A stretch of 64,000 bases of DNA from Alviniconcha marisindica. Taxonomy: Eukaryota > Mollusca > Gastropoda > Provannidae. A program made the position numbers and the translations under genes. The DNA lies in the NCBI GenBank assembly GCA_018857735.1, contig JABMCL010000188.1, forward strand, positions 1,870,001 through 1,934,000. The letters run 5' to 3'. Below are positions 50,201-63,900 of this stretch, in pieces (the stretch's first letter is position 1; each line of letters starts with the position of its first letter). Under the pieces are notes generated by a model, which made no database searches, was not told where the DNA came from, and worked only from the letters and a program-made list of their open reading frames with translations.

Positions 50201-53200
50201 CACTGCTGTTTCCATCCTGTTAATGGTGAGGCTGACCTGTACTGCTGTCTCCACACTCACCTAGAGGTGAGGCTGACCTGCACTGATGTCTCCATACTGA
50301 CCTAGTGGTGAGGCTGACCTGCACTGCTGTCTCCACACTCACCTAGAGGTGAGGCTGACCTTACCGCTGTCTCCATACTGACCTAGTGGTGAGGCTGACC
50401 TGCACTGCTGTCTCCACACTCACCTAGAGGTGAGGCTGACCTGTACTGCTGTCTCCATACTGACCTAGTCGTGAGGCTGACCTGCACTGCTGTCTCCACA
50501 CTCACCTTGAGGTGAGGCTGACCTGTACTGCTGTCTCCATACTGACCTAGTGGTGAGGCTGACCTGCACTGCTGTCTCCACACTCACCTAGAGGTGAGGC
50601 TGACCTGTACTGCTGTCTCCATACTGACCTAGTGGTGAGGCTGACCTGCACTGCTGTCTCCACACTCACCTAGTGGTGAGGCTGACCTGCACTGCTGTCT
50701 CCATACTGACCTAGTGGTGAGGCTGACCTGCACTGCTGTCTCCATACTGACCTAGTGGTGAGGCTGACCTGCACTGCTGTCTCCACACTCACCTAGAGGT
50801 GAGGCTGACCTGCACTGCTGTCTCCATATTGACCTAGTGGTGAGGCTGACCTGCACTGCTGTCTCCACACTCACCTAGAGGTGAGGCTGACCTTACCGCT
50901 GTCTCCACACTCACCTAGAGGTGAGGCTGACCTGTACCGCTGTCTCCACACTCACCTAGCTGTGCTGTGAGAATGTTGAGCCTGGTGGGATCCATCTTGA
51001 GGACGCCGTGCATGTCCGGCGTCATGGCTGTGTCCTTAACCTCAATGTCACACAGCCGGGCCGCCCACTTCAGGCGGTAACGCTCCATCACGACGCCATC
51101 CTGGTCCCTGCAGCAGCCATTATCATCACCACTGCTGTTAAACATGGCTGCTTTTGTCACCACCATCAGCATCATCCCTCTTCTGTGGTCAGCATCACTG
51201 TTATTGCTGTCATGATCACTCAACAGTCACACATTCCTGACATCAGCATCTTCATTATCATCACCATCACCACCACTACCACTTCTTATCCATCATCCTT
51301 CCTACTAACAACATCATCATCAGCGTAGTAACAGTGAACAGTGCAGTTTTACATCACTGTTGTCAAAGTGTAATTAGTCAACAGAGCAGCTTTACAACAT
51401 CATCACTCTCATTATTTAGCTAACAGAGAAGTTTTACATCACTGTAATTAACAACATGTATTTAGTTACATGTTACAATCATTGTCAGGGTGTGTTTATA
51501 ACAACATTATCAATGTAAGGGTGTATTTATTTATGTATACATCATCATCACTGTCACGGTGTATTTATAACATCATCAATGTAAGGGTGTATTTATTTAT
51601 GCATACTTCATCATCACTGTCAGGGTGTATTTAAAACATCATCAATGTAAGGGTGTATTTATTTATGCATACATCATCATCATTGTCAGGGTCTATTTAT
51701 GTATACACCATTGTCATTGTAAGGGTGTAGTTAGTCACACATCACCATCATCGTCGGGGTGTATTTATAACATCATCATCATTGTAAGGGTGTAGTTATG
51801 TATACAACATCATCATTGTAAGGGTGTATTTATGTATACATCACCATCATCGTCAGGGTCTATTTACAACTACACCACCATCGTAAGGGTGTAATTAGTC
51901 ATACAACACTATCACTGTCAAGGCACAACTAATTAACACTGAAATTTTAGCATAACTGTAATGCAGATGGCTTGGTTTTTGTTTCTGTTTTCATGAGAAA
52001 GTGACCGCTGTCGAAAGGAAAATAGCCGCTGAACAACAAAGACCAACAAATAACAAAACTTCCCAAAGTAATAACAATAATAATAACAGATAACAATAAC
52101 TTTTATATAGCGCAATTCTTTGATCTACACAAACTCTCTGCACTTTACAAAACCATTTTCTGATATTAAAAACTCACCATGACATTACTGAATGGAAATA
52201 AAAATGCCAAGCACTCGCCTTTTAAACAGTAACAATGGAGCTGAAAAGTAGAAAGCACACTGATAGTCAAAGGATAGTCAAGCAACATGATCACTGCATG
52301 GCTGCAAGACATCTTTATGAAGCTAGGTGTGTCTTAGAAATGCAAAAGACTGTCAACTTACTTCAGCCCCACCTTGACGCAAACCAGTATGTCATCCAAC
52401 AGCAGCAAACGCCGACTGCTGGACTTCATGTTCTCCATCTCCCCATCCTGAACACACAGAGCAGAGCTAATCAAGGTGTCGTTCCATCTTCAACATTGCC
52501 ATTCCCCATTCTGAACACACACAACAGAGCTAATCTTCCCACAGATCTATAAATCTTCATGTCTGAGGTTTGCACTGTGGTCATCAATTTTGTCTTCACT
52601 TCAATCGCATATGAAATTGAAATGACTATTTTCAGTGCACAGTACAGACTACTTAACAGGCCCCAGAAACTGGTTAACACCTGTGGGGCTAGTTTAATAA
52701 ACAATATTTGGTATAAATACTCATGGGCCTATTATTTACAAACAGCAGAAATTTTGTGTTGGCACATGAAATTTGTGTTTTTCACTCTCAGTGGCAATTT
52801 CTGCTCAGTCATGAGGAGTAGGCCAAACCTGCTTTCTTTCTTATATAAGTAGGTTTCTTTTGCAGCCGTTTGTGTTCCTTTTTCCTGGGTTTGACTGTTA
52901 TTGTGTTAACTGTTGTCATGGAAGTGTTCACCTGCATTGTTGTTTCTCAGCTACAATGACTAACTCAGGAACTGCAGATCAAACAGATACCTAGCCTAGG
53001 ACCAAGAGTATTTGGAGCTCACTCAATTGCTGGTGAAAATCAGCACTGTGCGCGGAAATGAAGACAAAATCGCTTATCCATTTGAAAACAATTATCTGCA
53101 GTGCCATGAAGCAAACGAAATCTTACAATCTGATCGAAGTTGTCAAAACGAATAAGGCGTTGAGGTTTCTCCATGTTGCGACCTGACAGCACTTGTGATG

Positions 53201-56200
53201 CCAGTTGTCGTGGCAACAGTTGCATCATCTGCTTTGCCTAAACAGAGAATGAAACAAGTAACACGTCAGAAACCTGCAAATATGAGCAGTTTTACAAAAC
53301 AACTGGTAAAAGTTTCAATGGAGACAACACAAAACTGTGGTATGATTTTGATCCAGCAGCCTCTATTTCTGCACTGTCTATGATTTTTTCTCTCTCCCCA
53401 GTCTACTCTACCTGGTAGTACTGTTCACTGAGGCGTTTGCGTTCATTCAGTTTGTGGGTGACATTCTCCAGCTCTGTCAAGGCCAGTTGCAACGCCCGTC
53501 TGTCATGGTGGGACGGGGTCGTGTACTTGATCAGGTCCTGAAACAACCACAATTCATCTTCAAAAATAAACGTTTCTCACTCATTTTGGAAGAAAGGGAG
53601 AGTAAAACAAATCTTGAAATGGAAAGATGTTAAGGTGGTATTTATCCCACTGTTCATTTGTTCGACCTGTTTAACGCCAACCTGTTTCTGGAGAGGAGGT
53701 GCTGGCAGGGAGCAAGATCCCAGGAGGTGAAGGCAGAGGGAACTGTACTTAATGCTACACTGTCACCGCCAGAACGATTTGTGCGTTAAGATGGGCTGCA
53801 ACGAGAGCCATGTGAATGTTCATTAACCATGAGGAGCAAAGTCACAAGACAGTGCTCACAAACCACAACTTTTGAAGAGAAAGGAGAACTGAAGCGAAGA
53901 ACGGGACACGCATCGTCTGCTTCCCAGCCACACATCTAACTGCTAGTCCAAAGCAACTGAAGCGAAGAACGGGACACGCATCGTCTGCTTCCCAGCCACA
54001 CATCTTACTGCTAGTCCAAAGCAACTGAAGTGAACAGTGGGACACACACAGTCTGTTCCCAGCTCAACACCTTACCTCTAGTCCAAAGCAACTGAAGTGA
54101 ACAGTGGGACACACATAGTCTGTTCCCAGCTCAACACCTTACCTCTAGTCCAAAGCAACTGAAGCGAAGAATGGGACACACATCGTCTGTTCCCAGCCTA
54201 ATGCCTTACCTCTAGTCCAAAGCAACTGAAGCGAAGAATGGGACACACATCGTCTGTTCCCAGCCTAATGCCTTACCTCTAGTCCAAAGCAACTGAAGCG
54301 AAGAATGGGACACACATCATCTGTTCCCAGCCTAATGCCTTACCTCTAGTCCAAAGCAACTGAAGCGAAGAATGGGACACAAATCGTCTGTTCCCAGCTC
54401 AACACCTTACCTCTAGTCCAAAGCAGCTCTCAAGCCTTGTCTGGTTTTAAACCTCACTTTATCTGGCACCCAGCTGACAACATCTTGTTACAAATACATC
54501 CCCACAGGATGACCTACACCAGCAAGAGCCTTGTCCTCTGAAGGATGAAGCTGTGAGGCAACAGGAAGCTGACAGTGATTGCTGAAGTTATGCTGCAGAA
54601 TGGATCTGCTTAACCCCATCACTGCCCAAGCCTGTAAAATTTCCGGGCTGAAAAGCGCAAGCACATGCCTGCAAACAGTCTATTTTCCAGGTCCTATGGC
54701 AAATCTGCTTTCAATTCTGTGCATTCTGATGTAAACCCTTTCACATGTAATGCGCTAACAAAAGCACACACGTTTCGGGATTTGAAATTTCACTCTTTTA
54801 ATGGTTGTTTCCAATGACATCATGGCAGTGAAAAGGTTAAAGACAATAAATGAATCTGACTTTCTGTCAGGAAAGGGGGCATAACCCCTCTCCTCTGCAG
54901 AAGATGAAGGAACGTGTATCTTGCAACTCTTTTTCTGACCACCCATGACACTCACCTGCAGAAGCATGATGAATTGTGGAAAACGTTGCACTGGTTTCAC
55001 CATCAGACCGAAGATGGACAGGCGATCAGCACTGGATTTCTCCTTCATCTGGATCCACATAAAACATGCATGGTGATAAAAACTGAACTATTCACCAGAA
55101 CTTGTTACCATATGATGTTTGTCACTCAGCATCAACATCTTTCAAGCAAGCCTTAAAAATTAATCTCTTCAAATCTGCATATAATCAATACCCCCCCCCC
55201 CCCCCCCCCCCCACTGTGTGTATGTGTGTGTGCAATATCCCGCTGTACATTTTTGTATTTGCAGAATATCTACTTGTATCATACATGTGTGCTCAAATCA
55301 GAGTTTGGTCATGTTTGGTTACTGACAACTTTGGTTTATCTACTGAAATTGCTGTATGCAAATTCTTGCATGGTTGGCAGTCGTATGCCCTGAAACCTTT
55401 TTTATTTTGTCCATTGTATGCGTTTACACATTTTTCTGCAGCTTTTTGTACGGCGCATTGTGCCCTAGATCTTGCTAGGGATCATGCGCCATAAAAATGT
55501 CCATTATTATTATTCTTATCAACTGGAAACTAAGGGCCTAACTCTTGAAAAGTCCAAGAAATAACACCAGCCACGCGCAAGTCCCCCCTAAGCAGCTGGA
55601 GAAGCATGTAAAAGAGGTCTGGCCTGGAAATGCTCAAAACACGGGCCGCTGTCAGCTTGGAGGAAACTCGTAACACCTACAGCTGTCAAGTAAATTTAGT
55701 TCATTACGTCCATGAACATTTGTCGTACACTTAGCCTGTTTGCTGCTCATGTGTTGATCACGTTTGTGCAACGTCATTTGAACATGGATGGATTTTGTTT
55801 CCACCAATCATCGCTCCCACTCGACAGAGGCGGCACAGATCAGCAGAGTATCCCTATTCTCACTGCGAGTAGACACGCAAAACCTTAACTGGACTTGTGG
55901 GACGCACGGTATACGAGAGCTCACAACAGATGAGACATGCAGCACCTTCGTCACTGGAAATGACGGACTACTACAAATGTCACACCAGTCAGTGTTTAGA
56001 CTGCTTGCCTTCAGATGCTGCCAGTCATGCTGCATAATGAAATCTACTGTTGTAATAACTACTACTATTATATAATATGATAAAGTGTTACTGTGAGTGA
56101 CCCTAAACACCAGTACCTTCAAGAACTCATCAAAACTGGGTCTGCTATGCTGCACAGTGCGAACCTCGTCCATCCCTTCTGCAAAGTTGTTGACGTAGCT

Positions 56201-56347
56201 GCTGTATGCGTCCACCAGCATTGATTTGGAGAACTGCCGAAGACATCAATGTAAACTTAAAGACTCTGGCCCCAATTGTCCCTTTGCACTTATCCACAAA
56301 GACTTGGAGACAGAGGGTGTTGGAGAGAGGAGAAATGAGCAATGCTA

Positions 56348-56403
<56 letters not shown>

Positions 56404-59400
56404 TCGTGCATGTGTGAATAAGTGTGTATCTGTTAGTGTGCGTGCGTATGAGTAAGTGTGTATGTGTTAGTGTGTGTGTGTGAATAAGTGTGTATGTGTT
56501 AGTGTTAGTGTGCGAATAAGAGTGTATGTGTGTTAGTGTGTTAGTGTGTGAATAAGTATCTGTTAGTGCATGTGTATGTGTGGAGGGGGGGGGGGGGAGA
56601 GGGACTGATGGTGACAGCTGATGTAAACTTAGAGAGTTGGAGAGAGGAAAATTGAGCAATGCTAGTGAGTATGTGTGTGTGTGAATGCGTGCATGCATGC
56701 ATCTGTGAGAGAGAGAGGGACAGACAGTGACAGCAGATGTGAATTTGGAGAGTTGGAGAGAGGAGAAACGAGCAATGCTTGTGTATGCGTGTGTGTGTAT
56801 GCACGCGCGGACACACACATATGCATTTGTGAGAGAGAGAGAGAGGGACAGACAGTGACAGCAGAGTGAAACAGAAGGACAGTTAGTGAGAAAGATCAAT
56901 GCTTCTTTCAAGTACTAACAGAAGCTGTGAAGATGTCCCCAATTTTCTCTTGTTCATCCCACTTCCTGGCAGTGTCTGAGAGCTGTATCTGAAACATCTT
57001 GTGGTGGTTGAGGATTTCCCGCGTCTCTCGGAACACTGCCCTGATGTGGGACTTGGGACTGGTGATCACATCCAGGATCGGCTTCTCATACTCCTGCAAG
57101 TCATGAAAGAAAAGGGTACATACATGATCATACCAAAACAAGCTGCTCCTGCAAGTCACAAAAGCAAAGGGTGCATGACCATATCAACACAAGCTGCTCC
57201 TGCAAGTCACCAAAGAAAAGGGTACATGATCATACCAACACAAGCTGTTCCAGCAAGTCACAAAAGAAAAGGGTACATGACCATATCAACACAAGCTGCT
57301 CCTGCAAGTCACAAAAGAAAAGGGTACATGATCATACCAACACAAGCTGTTCCTGCAAGTCACAAAAGAAAAGGGTACATGACCATATCAACACAAGCTG
57401 CTCCTGCAAGTCACAAAAGAAAAGGGTACATGATCATACCAAAACAAGCTGTTCCTGCAAGTCACAAAAGGAAAGCATACAGGATCACATCAACACAAGC
57501 TGCTCCTGCAAGTCACAAAAGGAAAGCATACAGGATCATATCAACACAAGCTGCTCCTGCAAGTCACAAAAGGAAAGCATACAGGATCATATCAACACAA
57601 GCTGCTCCTGCAAGTCACAAAAGGAAAGCATACAGGATCACATCAACACAAGCTGCTCCTGCAAGTCACAAAAGGAAAGTGTACAGGATCATATCAACAC
57701 AAGCTGTTTCTGCAAGTCACAAAAGGAAAGCATACAGGATCACATCAACACAAGCTGCTCCTGCAAGACATGAAACTGAAAGGAAACAGGACAGAAGCGC
57801 TCCAATACAAGCTTCTCTTGGGAGTCATGTGAAACAACTCTAACATTACACTGTCACTACAAGAATGATTTTACACTCAGATGGGCAGTAAGCTACTTTA
57901 GTGTTGCGATAACTTTGGGGGGTCGGGGGGGAGGTGGAGGGGTCACAATTCATATGATAAACCAAGTTGGAAGAGCAAAGTGAATTGGAAAGGAATTAAG
58001 TCAGGGGCAGCATGAGTACAGGTCTACATCAGTATAGGGTACAGGACACCTCTGTGCATCTCCATTCGGAGGCTAGTCTCGGGATGCAGGTGAGCCTCAC
58101 TCCCAAGTTTACAGATTGGTCTAAACAGCAAAAGACAGTACAACCTCAGTGCTGAGGAAAAGTCTGCACAGTACTGCCTGGTATAATACTGAATGGCATG
58201 GTACAGTGTTATATGGTATGCTACTGAATGGCATGGTACAGTGTTGTATGGTATGAAACTATGATACTGAATGGCATGGTACAGTGTTGTATGGAATATT
58301 ACTGAATGGCATGGAACAGTGTTGTATGGAATATTACTGAATGGCATGGAACAGTGTTGTATGGAATATTACTGAATGGCATGGTACAGTGTTGTATGGT
58401 ATGAAACTATGATACTGAATGGCATGGAACAGTGTTGTATGGAATATTACTGAATGGCATGGAACAGTGTTGTATGGAATATTACTGAATGGCATGGTAC
58501 AGTGTTGTATGGTATAATACTGAATGGCATGGTACAGTGTTGTATGGTATAATACTGAATGGCATGGTACAGTGTTGTATGGTATGATACTGAATGGCAT
58601 GGTATAGTGTTGTATGGTATAATACTGAATGGCATGGTACAGTGTTGTATGGTATAATACTGAATGGCATGGTACAGTGTTGTATGGCATGATACTGAAT
58701 GGCATGGTATGTACAATGTTGTATGGTATAATACTGAATGGCACACTACAGTGTGGTATGATACTGAATGGCATGGTACAGTGCTGAATGGCATGATACC
58801 AGTGTTGTATGGTATAATACTGAATGGCATGGTACAGTGTTGTATGGTATAATACTGAATGGCACAGTACAGTGTTGTATGGTATGATACTGAATGGCAC
58901 GGTATAGTGTTGTATGGTATAATACTGAATGGCACAGTACAGTGTTGTATGGTATAATACTGAAAGGCATGGTACAGTGTTGTATGGCATGATACTGAAT
59001 GGCATGGTATGTACAATGTTGTATGGTATAATACTGAATGGCACACTACAGTGTGGTATGATACTGAATGGCATGGTACAGTGCTGAATGGCATGATGCT
59101 AGTGTTGTATGGTATAATACTGAATGGCATGATACAGTGTTGTATGGTATAATACTGAATGGCACACTAGTGTGGTATGGTATGATACTGAAAAGTATGG
59201 TACAGTGTTGTATGGTATGATACTGAATGGCAAGGTGCAGTATTGTATGGTATGATACTGAATGGCAAGGTGCAGTATTGTATGGTATGATACTGAATGG
59301 CAAGGTGCAGTATTGTATGGTATAATACTGAATGGCAAGGTGCAGTATTGTATGGTATGATATTGAATGGCATGGTACAATATTGTATGGTGACGGTATG

Positions 59401-60851
59401 GTATACTGTACCTGCATGATTCTCTCCAGGGTGTTGATGTAGGATCTCTCGCTGCTGATTGTCAGCGCCACCACGCAGCGACATTTTTTCTGCAACATGC
59501 ATTTTCTATGTCAAGATCACAAACATTATTGCAGCCACAGAGCATTTAGGAATACTTACAACTGTCAAGATTAAAACACAGAGTGAGCATACCCACATGC
59601 AAACACACCATCACACCTATCTACCGTACACCAGCATGCTTAAAATCAATGGGGTTTTGGGTTGTTGTTTTTTAAGCAGGCATGACTGCAAGTGCAAGCT
59701 ATTGAACAGGCCTGGGGGCACTGACCCACCCCTGTGCACCTATCTGGACAGGCCTGGGGGCATTGACCCACCCCTGTGCACCTATTTGGACAGGCCTGGG
59801 GGCATACCCACCCTGTGCACCTATTGGACAGGCCTGGGGGCACTACCCACCCCTGTGCACCTATTTAGACAGGCCTGGGGGCATAGACCCACCCCTGTGC
59901 ACCTATTTGGACAGGCCTGGGGGCACTGACCCACCCCTGTGCACCTATTTGGACAGGCCTGGGGGCACTGACCCACCCCTGTGCACTATGAACAGGCCTG
60001 GAGGCATGACCCACCCCTGTGCACCTATTTGGACAGGCCTGGGGGCACTGACCCACCCCTGTGCACCTATCTGGACAGGCCTGGGGGCCTGACCCCCCCT
60101 GTGCACCTATCTGGACAGGCCTGGGGGCACTGACCCACCCCTGTGCACCTATCTGGACAGGCCTGGGGGCCTGACCCGCCCCTGTGCACCTATCTGGACA
60201 GGCCTGGGGGCACTGACCCCCCCTGTGCACCTATCTGGACAGGCCTGGGGGCCCTGACCCACCCCTGTGCACCTATCTGGACAGGCCTGGGGGCCCTGAC
60301 CCGCCCCTGTGCACCTATCTGGACAGGCCTGGGGGGGGGCCACTGGAAGGGGCCCCCACCGCCCTGTGCACCTATCTGGATAGGCCTGGGGGCCCTGACC
60401 CGCCCCTGTGCACCTATCTGGACAGGCCTGGGCCTGGGTGCTACTGGACAGGCCTGGGGCCCTGACCCGCCCCTGTGCACCTATCTGGACAGGCCTGGGG
60501 GCACTGACCCACCCCTGTGCACCTATCTGGACAGGCCTGGGGGCTCTCACCCGCACACTCACACACTTACCTGAGTATCAGTCAGGCCTGGAGGAGGGGG
60601 TGGAAGCTCAGGTGGGGGGTGCTTGGAGGGGTTGAGGGTGACGGGCAGGCAAACAGTATCTGTGTCCTGGTAAGCAACAGGCTTGGAGTTGGAAGGCTTC
60701 AGCTTGAGAAGCAAAGCTGGGATGCTCTGGAAAAGAGGGCATGTCTGCTGGTCAATGGTCCCCTCAGATGGGTGTTCACTGCCATTCATTCCAACATGCT
60801 GAAAGCAGCAGAAATACTGCGTAATACTGCTTCAGCTAGTGGGCTAAGAAA

Positions 60852-60911
<60 letters not shown>

Positions 60912-63900
60912 TGTGTGTGTGCATGCGCGCGTGTGTGTGTTTACGAGTGTTTTCTCAATTTATCAAAAAGGTGAAAAATGTTCAAGCAGGGCATTTTAAT
61001 TTTTATGGTGCCCTTTCCAAAAATAGGAAATACTTAACCAAGGATGTCATTATGATGTACAAAGTGCATGGAATGGGTTAACCCTTTCAACACTACAGGC
61101 CCTGAGTGGTGACTGCAGAGCACAAGATTGTCCGTACCAATCAGCAACACTTCAGCAGATAACTGTAGGTGCAAATCAGCGACTTGTACAAATGAGCAGT
61201 GCAACTTAAATACCCTGGGGGGCGCAGATAGCAGGCACCACAGTGACCTAGGTCAGCAGGTACCACAGTGACCTAGGTCAGCAGGCACCACAGTGAAATA
61301 GGTCAGCACACATCATAGTGAGCTAGGTCAGCTAGCACCACAGTGACCTAGGTCAGCAGGCGCCACAGTAAAATAGGTCAGCACACAGCACAGTGAGCTA
61401 GGTCAGCTAGCTCCACAGTGACCTAGGTCAGCAGGCATCACAGTGACCTAGGTCAGCAGGCATCATAATGACCTAGGTAGTGTGCAGCAGCTGCTGCATC
61501 AGCCTAGTGCATGTAGTGTGCACTGTGTATATATAATAGTACAGTCAGTGCTCAGTGAATGGGTTAACTTTTTTAATTTATGATCTAGTACTGTGGTAGT
61601 CTGTCTTCCTACCTGCAAGCTGTCCTTGTCATGTGGTTTCTTTGGCAGCAGTTTTTTGGGGGCTGGTGTGTCGAGTTCCGCAAGATATCCCTCCTCGTTT
61701 TCATCCTCATCAAACTCTGATGACCCCCAGCTACCTTCAGACCAATCCTCTGAACCCCATGACTGTTGACTAAGTAAACTGGCTGGGCATTCATACAGTG
61801 GCTCATTGGTGCTTGGATCTGACAAAGTGTACAGTTATGGACTGTTAAAATAAATGCCAAAATTCTGATATAACAGTATCAACAGAAAACACTGGGTAAC
61901 ACAGACAGGTGTTCTGATCCCAGCTGGACTGGGGGCCGTTATTATGGCCATTTATATTGGTGAATATTTCCAGGCAGAGCTCAGGATATTGCAGTTACAG
62001 GACAGATGCAAGCTGTGTTCAGCTCTGCATTTCACTGCATGTCATCTGACATCTTGAAGTATGGCAGACATGTGGTTTACTTGAAGCCATAATTTCTTCT
62101 TCTCGATTGAAGACTTGGAGCCATAACAATAAAGATGTCAAATTTCTGATTCATAATGGTAATGGATCCATATCATAGATGTCACTGCAGCAGCATGGGC
62201 CCTACCCCAAACTGAGCCAGAACATGGCCAGCCCAGGTCACAATGTTCATGGCCCTACTGCAACAGAACAGTGACACAAAGCACTGGCTTAACACCAACA
62301 GATTTTCTGGCCCAAACTACCATGAAGTTTGGTTAACAGAACAAACTGTAACAGAGAACAACAAAACAAACTGCAACAAAGAACACAGACAAAACAAACA
62401 AACTGTAACAGAGAACACAGACACAAAGCACTAGCTTAACACCAGCAGATTTTCAGACCCAAACTATCATGAAATTCTGGTAACAAAACAAACTGGATTC
62501 GTGGAGAGCTCAGTAGCTGTGTGAAAGTCAAGGTGGCCATCCTGGGCTCCCGTCCCTAATATGCCTACAGTTTCTGTGGATGTAAAACAACACTTCATCA
62601 AACTGGACTGACAAACACGAACAGGTTTTCTGATCTGCACTGTAACACTACTAACAGTGGAGTGCTGTTGCTCACAGAAATGATCCAGTTAACACAAACT
62701 GTCAAATATAAACAAAACCGCAGAGCTAACATATTCTGACCAAGCAAATGTTGGAGGGTAAGGGTTAAATTGTTGTAGGGATTAGTCAGTTTTCACCTCT
62801 AATCAATAATGCATGATACTGATTTTGGTGTTTCTTTTTTTATCTGGAGTACCTCCAAACCTGAAACAGAATGAGGCCCAGAGCACTCCTGCAGAATCAA
62901 CACACAAGGAAGTTAACTAGTATGTGAAAGATGGCACACAAGCACAACAATAAAGACATTAGTTGCCTACGGTAACTCTCACCTGGCATGCATGTAAATA
63001 CAAGGTACATTAACTCCACCAGAGGTAAATCCTCTGAGGATATTGATGTGGACTTTATCAGTTTATGTACCTTGTATTTACATGCATGCCAGGTGAGAGT
63101 TACTGTAGGCAACTCAGGTCTTTGTTATTGTGCTTGTGTGATGTCTTTCAAGCACCAATTAACTCCCTTGTGTGTTGATTCTGGAAGTATCCAGTTTGCA
63201 CCTGTGCTTTCAAAAATTTCAGGAAGTCTCATCATGTGATTAGACTTTTTACAGAAATAATTGTACACTGTTGGACCAGCAGCTATGCAGCAGGTTTCAA
63301 ACAGCTTCCTGCCCTACTGCACTCTGGGTTTATTTAGACATGCAGTACTCAATAGTCATTATTATCAATTCACTATTACTACTACATTACACTTTTAGAG
63401 AGCTACATTTCCAATACACTGGACAAACAGTCAAACTGAAAGTTACCAGTGGATAGCTGTTAACACAAACTATCAACCTAGAATTTTGCGGTCACTATTG
63501 AGTCACTTTTGAGTGATTATGACATTAAAACAAAATACTGAAATTGTCTGAAAATTTCACAGTGGAATGCTGTTAATTATTTTACATTTTTACATTTTTA
63601 ACTGGATTACCAGTAATACATAACACAATGGTAAAACAGCTGTTGCAGTGCCTGCTACTTTTTCTGCACTTACAAAGTATTTTTGCCTAGATTTTTTGTC
63701 CAGGTCAGGTGCCCAGAGGGACAGCCCTGCAAGCCACGCAGCGTTTGGCCCATACAGATGCTGACAACAATACCTTTGGGTGGGTCGGAGATGTCATTCA
63801 AGGTGTGGTAGCCTGCTTCTTCAGGTGTGGGCTTGGCTTCAACGTTGCGACTGAACCGCAATCGATTGTACTCCAACTCAATCTCCGCCTGGGTAGGTGG

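Noticed and set aside
54755..55060. Longer - strand frame extending past exon 7 on both sides
   Set aside because: Downstream part crosses the GTGAGT donor and enters the TTAA MITE; upstream bases before ATG belong to the intron by alignment with the family.
57001..57843. A 280-codon + strand open frame of repeated Ala/Ser/His/Lys units
   Set aside because: Produced entirely by the 51 bp minisatellite (17 codons per unit); opposes the gene and overlaps exon 5 on the other strand.
58334..59130. - strand frames of more than 220 codons (Pro/Ser/Tyr/His)
   Set aside because: Read-through of the 35 bp array in the exon 4-5 intron; all three frames are open, as expected from repeats.
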